A model generated the notes under the pieces. That model did no database searches. It saw only the letters and a list, made by a program, of their open reading frames with translations, and had not been told where the DNA came from. Below are positions 62,170 through 64,000 of a stretch of DNA of 64,000 nt, piece after piece. The stretch's first letter is position 1, and every line of letters starts with the position of its first letter. The stretch is taken from positions 1,798,001 through 1,862,000 of the forward strand of contig NZ_BOSG01000001.1 of the NCBI RefSeq assembly GCF_018403225.1. The letters run 5' to 3'. The translations under genes were made by a program, and so were the position numbers. The stretch is from Paenibacillus sp. J23TS9. Lineage in GTDB: Bacteria; Bacillota; Bacilli; Paenibacillales; Paenibacillaceae.

Positions 62170-63327
62170 CTATTTTGTTGAATTTCTGTCGTTTTCTTTA
62201 CGTTTTCTATAGTTGTCTCGAGAAATACTAAGTAGAATGCCTGTACATGCTAAACACAAAATGAGCGAAGATCCTCCATAGCTGATAAAAGGAAGCGGTA
62301 CCCCTGTAATGGGCAGGCTGCCGATAACGGCACCAATATTCAACATAATTTGAATACATATCATCATAACGATTCCCATGCCCAGCATTAGGCCAAATGG
62401 ATCATTACTCCTGATTGCAGCAATAAAACCTCGCCAGATAAAAAGAAAAAATACGATGATGAGCAGTGACGTGCCAATAAACCCCAGTTCCTCGCCAACC
62501 ACAGCAAAGATAAAATCGGTATAGGCTTCGGGCAAATAAAACAGCTTCTGCACACTATGACCAATTCCAGTCCCGCGAATACCTCCATGCCCTAACGCAT
62601 AAAGCGACTGAATAAGCTGATACCCCGAGTCATCCGGATGATCAAGTGGATGTAGAAAAGAAGTGATTCGCTGGAGACGATAGCTCTTACTTATGGCCAG
62701 GTAAATCAAAACAGGAACGAGCGCCAAGAACAGGATGAAAAGGTGACGGAGATCAACACCGCCGACTAAAAGAATCGTTATTGCAATAAAGAACAGGATT
62801 AACACCGTGCCGAAATCGGGTTGTTTCATGACAAGCAGCAGAATGATGCCTATCATGACCAAAATGGGTAGTAAGCCTCTACGAAAATTCCGGATTTGAT
62901 CCCCTTTTTTGCTAATGATTGCTGATAGATATACGATAATGGATAACTTGGTGAACTCTGCTGGCTGCAAATTAAAACCGCTCAACACAAACCATCTTCT
63001 CGCACCGTTGATGTTCGCGCCCCCTATTAATACAAGCATTAGTGCGAGCAATGAGAACAGCAGCAGAATTGGCGAAGCCTTTTTCCACCGTGAAAAAGGA
63101 ATACCCATAAAAATGAACATCACAAATAATCCGATGAGCGCAAATACGCCTTGTTTCACGACGTAGTGCCACGGACTATTATGTTTTAATATGGCAACCG
63201 GATAGCTTGCGCTAAATATCATCATTAATCCAAAACCAACAAGCAGCACCGTTAAAAATAGAAGTACATAATCAGGGCGTCCTCTTATTTTACTGTTCAA
63301 ATCATAGAACACCTCCATCAACGACAA
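62170..63327 (-). CDS. FtsW/RodA-family SEDS protein (FtsW-like)
   Basis: The 385-residue protein has the SEDS motifs INGARRWFVLSGFNLQPAEFTK, MKQPDFGTVLI and ITGVPLPFISYGGSSLILC, with about ten membrane segments. Its GGIRGTGIGHSVQKLFYLPEAYTDF stretch is typical of FtsW and SpoVE rather than RodA. The adjacent RodA-like gene makes a tandem SEDS pair outside the usual division cluster. A role in sporulation or growth-phase wall synthesis is possible but unproven. Confidence 0.9.
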   Translation of the reverse strand: MSLMEVFYDLNSKIRGRPDYVLLFLTVLLVGFGLMMIFSASYPVAILKHNSPWHYVVKQGVFALIGLFVMFIFMGIPFSRWKKASPILLLFSLLALMLVLIGGANINGARRWFVLSGFNLQPAEFTKLSIIVYLSAIISKKGDQIRNFRRGLLPILVMIGIILLLVMKQPDFGTVLILFFIAITILLVGGVDLRHLFILFLALVPVLIYLAISKSYRLQRITSFLHPLDHPDDSGYQLIQSLYALGHGGIRGTGIGHSVQKLFYLPEAYTDFIFAVVGEELGFIGTSLLIIVFFLFIWRGFIAAIRSNDPFGLMLGMGIVMMICIQIMLNIGAVIGSLPITGVPLPFISYGGSSLILCLACTGILLSISRDNYRKRKENDRNSTK

Positions 63328-63346
63328 AGACTATCCTTGGGACAAA

Positions 63347-63889
63347 TTACTCAAGATTCAATTCTTCGTGAAAAGCCTTTTTGGATAACAGCTTTAACTT
63401 ATCCTCACTCAACCTGTAGACATCCAGGCCTTTTCCTGCGTCACCCAACGACCAGCCTAACGCAAGTTCGTTATTTCCATCATGATCAATATCAAAAATT
63501 CCGGCATACTCCAGACCGTAACCAAATCCATTGACTTCCGAGATCTTTTGCCATGTCTCATTTTGCTGCTTAAACAGCGCGGCTTTTAGAGTATTACCTA
63601 TGTTTTCATTGTCTTCATATACAACGACAGCTTCGTCAATACCGTCTCCGTCCATATCTCCGAAAGAAATATCTTGCCCCTCTTGTCCCTGTATTGGTGC
63701 TAACAATTGCGCTTTCTCAGGTAATAATTTGATCAACTCTTGGCTTGTCTTATATCGCTGCATGTTTGCTTCTGATAAAGGAGGTTTTATCGTATCTAGT
63801 GGTGTTGCTGGAACCCCGCATCCTCCGAGCAACCATAACGTTGTCAACATGGCACCTATTCTAATGAACTTGCTCGGCATTAGGATCAT
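63347..63889 (-). CDS. Lipoprotein with FG-GAP/VCBS-like repeats
   Basis: The 180-residue protein has a lipoprotein signal peptide with LLGGC (acylated Cys near residue 24). The mature part holds two Asp-rich repeats that resemble calcium-binding beta-propeller blades: ISFGDMDGDGIDEAVVVYED and AGIFDIDHDGNNELALGWS. With only two blades it is shorter than typical propellers. The ATG is three bases from a GAGGAG site; an in-frame ATG at 63880 is 12 bases from it. It is 20 bases upstream of the ftsW-like gene, probably in one operon. Function unknown. Confidence 0.7.
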   Translation of the reverse strand: MILMPSKFIRIGAMLTTLWLLGGCGVPATPLDTIKPPLSEANMQRYKTSQELIKLLPEKAQLLAPIQGQEGQDISFGDMDGDGIDEAVVVYEDNENIGNTLKAALFKQQNETWQKISEVNGFGYGLEYAGIFDIDHDGNNELALGWSLGDAGKGLDVYRLSEDKLKLLSKKAFHEELNLE

Positions 63890-64000
63890 CGACTCCTCGC
63901 TTATCAGCTTATTTAGTATTGTATCTGTGTAAGGGAATAAAGTGGTTATGAAATAGTTAAATTTGAGTTTCCCTTATACCGGCAGTTCAATTTGGACGAT

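Noticed and set aside
1..64000. CRISPR arrays, tRNA or rRNA genes, prophage structural genes
   Set aside because: No regularly spaced direct repeats, cloverleaf-like sequences, rRNA segments or phage gene blocks were recognised by eye; a covariance search could still find a missed small RNA.

Overview
The window reads as chromosome of a spore-forming, cell-wall-degrading Bacillota, most likely Paenibacillus or a close relative (inference). Supporting evidence: an S-layer-anchored GH10/CBM9 xylanase end, a second S-layer-homology protein, YesM/YesN two-component genes beside an Lpl-type ABC transporter and glycosidases, cre-like CcpA sites, a SpoVB homologue, a KimA potassium importer behind a ydaO-type c-di-AMP riboswitch, and a Bacillus-type BirA box. 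No rRNA, tRNA, CRISPR array or intact insertion sequence was seen.

Layout. 0-2 kb: the 3' end of a surface xylanase. 2-7 kb: small accessory genes and a polymorphic-toxin locus, in which a PrsW-type membrane protease is fused to an AT-rich nuclease-like tip and followed by a pentapeptide-repeat protein. 7-10.2 kb: sugar isomerase-like protein, FAD oxidoreductase, and an ArsR/AHSA1 pair. 10.6-15.8 kb: an SLH protein with InlB-type repeats and a squalene-hopene-type cyclase. 16-21 kb: a decay zone (broken HAD phosphatase, possible dispersed repeat, transposase debris, broken phosphotransferase) around a PadR/VOC/MFS efflux module with matching operators. 21.4-25.1 kb: TetR/MFS module with paired operators, then a catalase. 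25.2-37.1 kb: an arabinoside utilisation locus (GH2, GH51, two permeases, binding lipoprotein, YesN/YesM pair, AraC regulator). 37.4-47.2 kb: P450, VOC, VanW protein, KimA with its riboswitch, chorismate synthase with a divergent LysR gene, GNAT, amino acid permease. 47.3-55.6 kb: a ten-gene biotin-regulated operon. 56-57.7 kb: a catDE-like dioxygenase/DoxX pair with an HxlR repressor. 57.9-64 kb: spoVB, mgtE, a rodA/ftsW pair and a lipoprotein gene.

Two systems stand out. First, the operon at 47.3-55.5 kb starts from a promoter overlapped by a BirA box. It encodes BioY and a full ECF module (T plus two ATPases), together with acyl-CoA ligase, thiolase, ketoreductase, a split hotdog dehydratase and a FabK-like reductase. 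That is every step of a two-carbon acyl-CoA extension cycle under biotin control, and the thiolase has Gly in place of its second catalytic Cys. Second, the PrsW-toxin/pentapeptide locus shows a composition break at the toxin tip, as expected for a swapped effector and its immunity gene.

Several regulator-target pairs can be read from DNA motifs alone: PadR (TATATC-N5-GATATA, two sites), TetR (CATACC-N4-GGTAYG type, two sites), ArsR (palindrome in its promoter spacer), BirA, CcpA and the c-di-AMP riboswitch.
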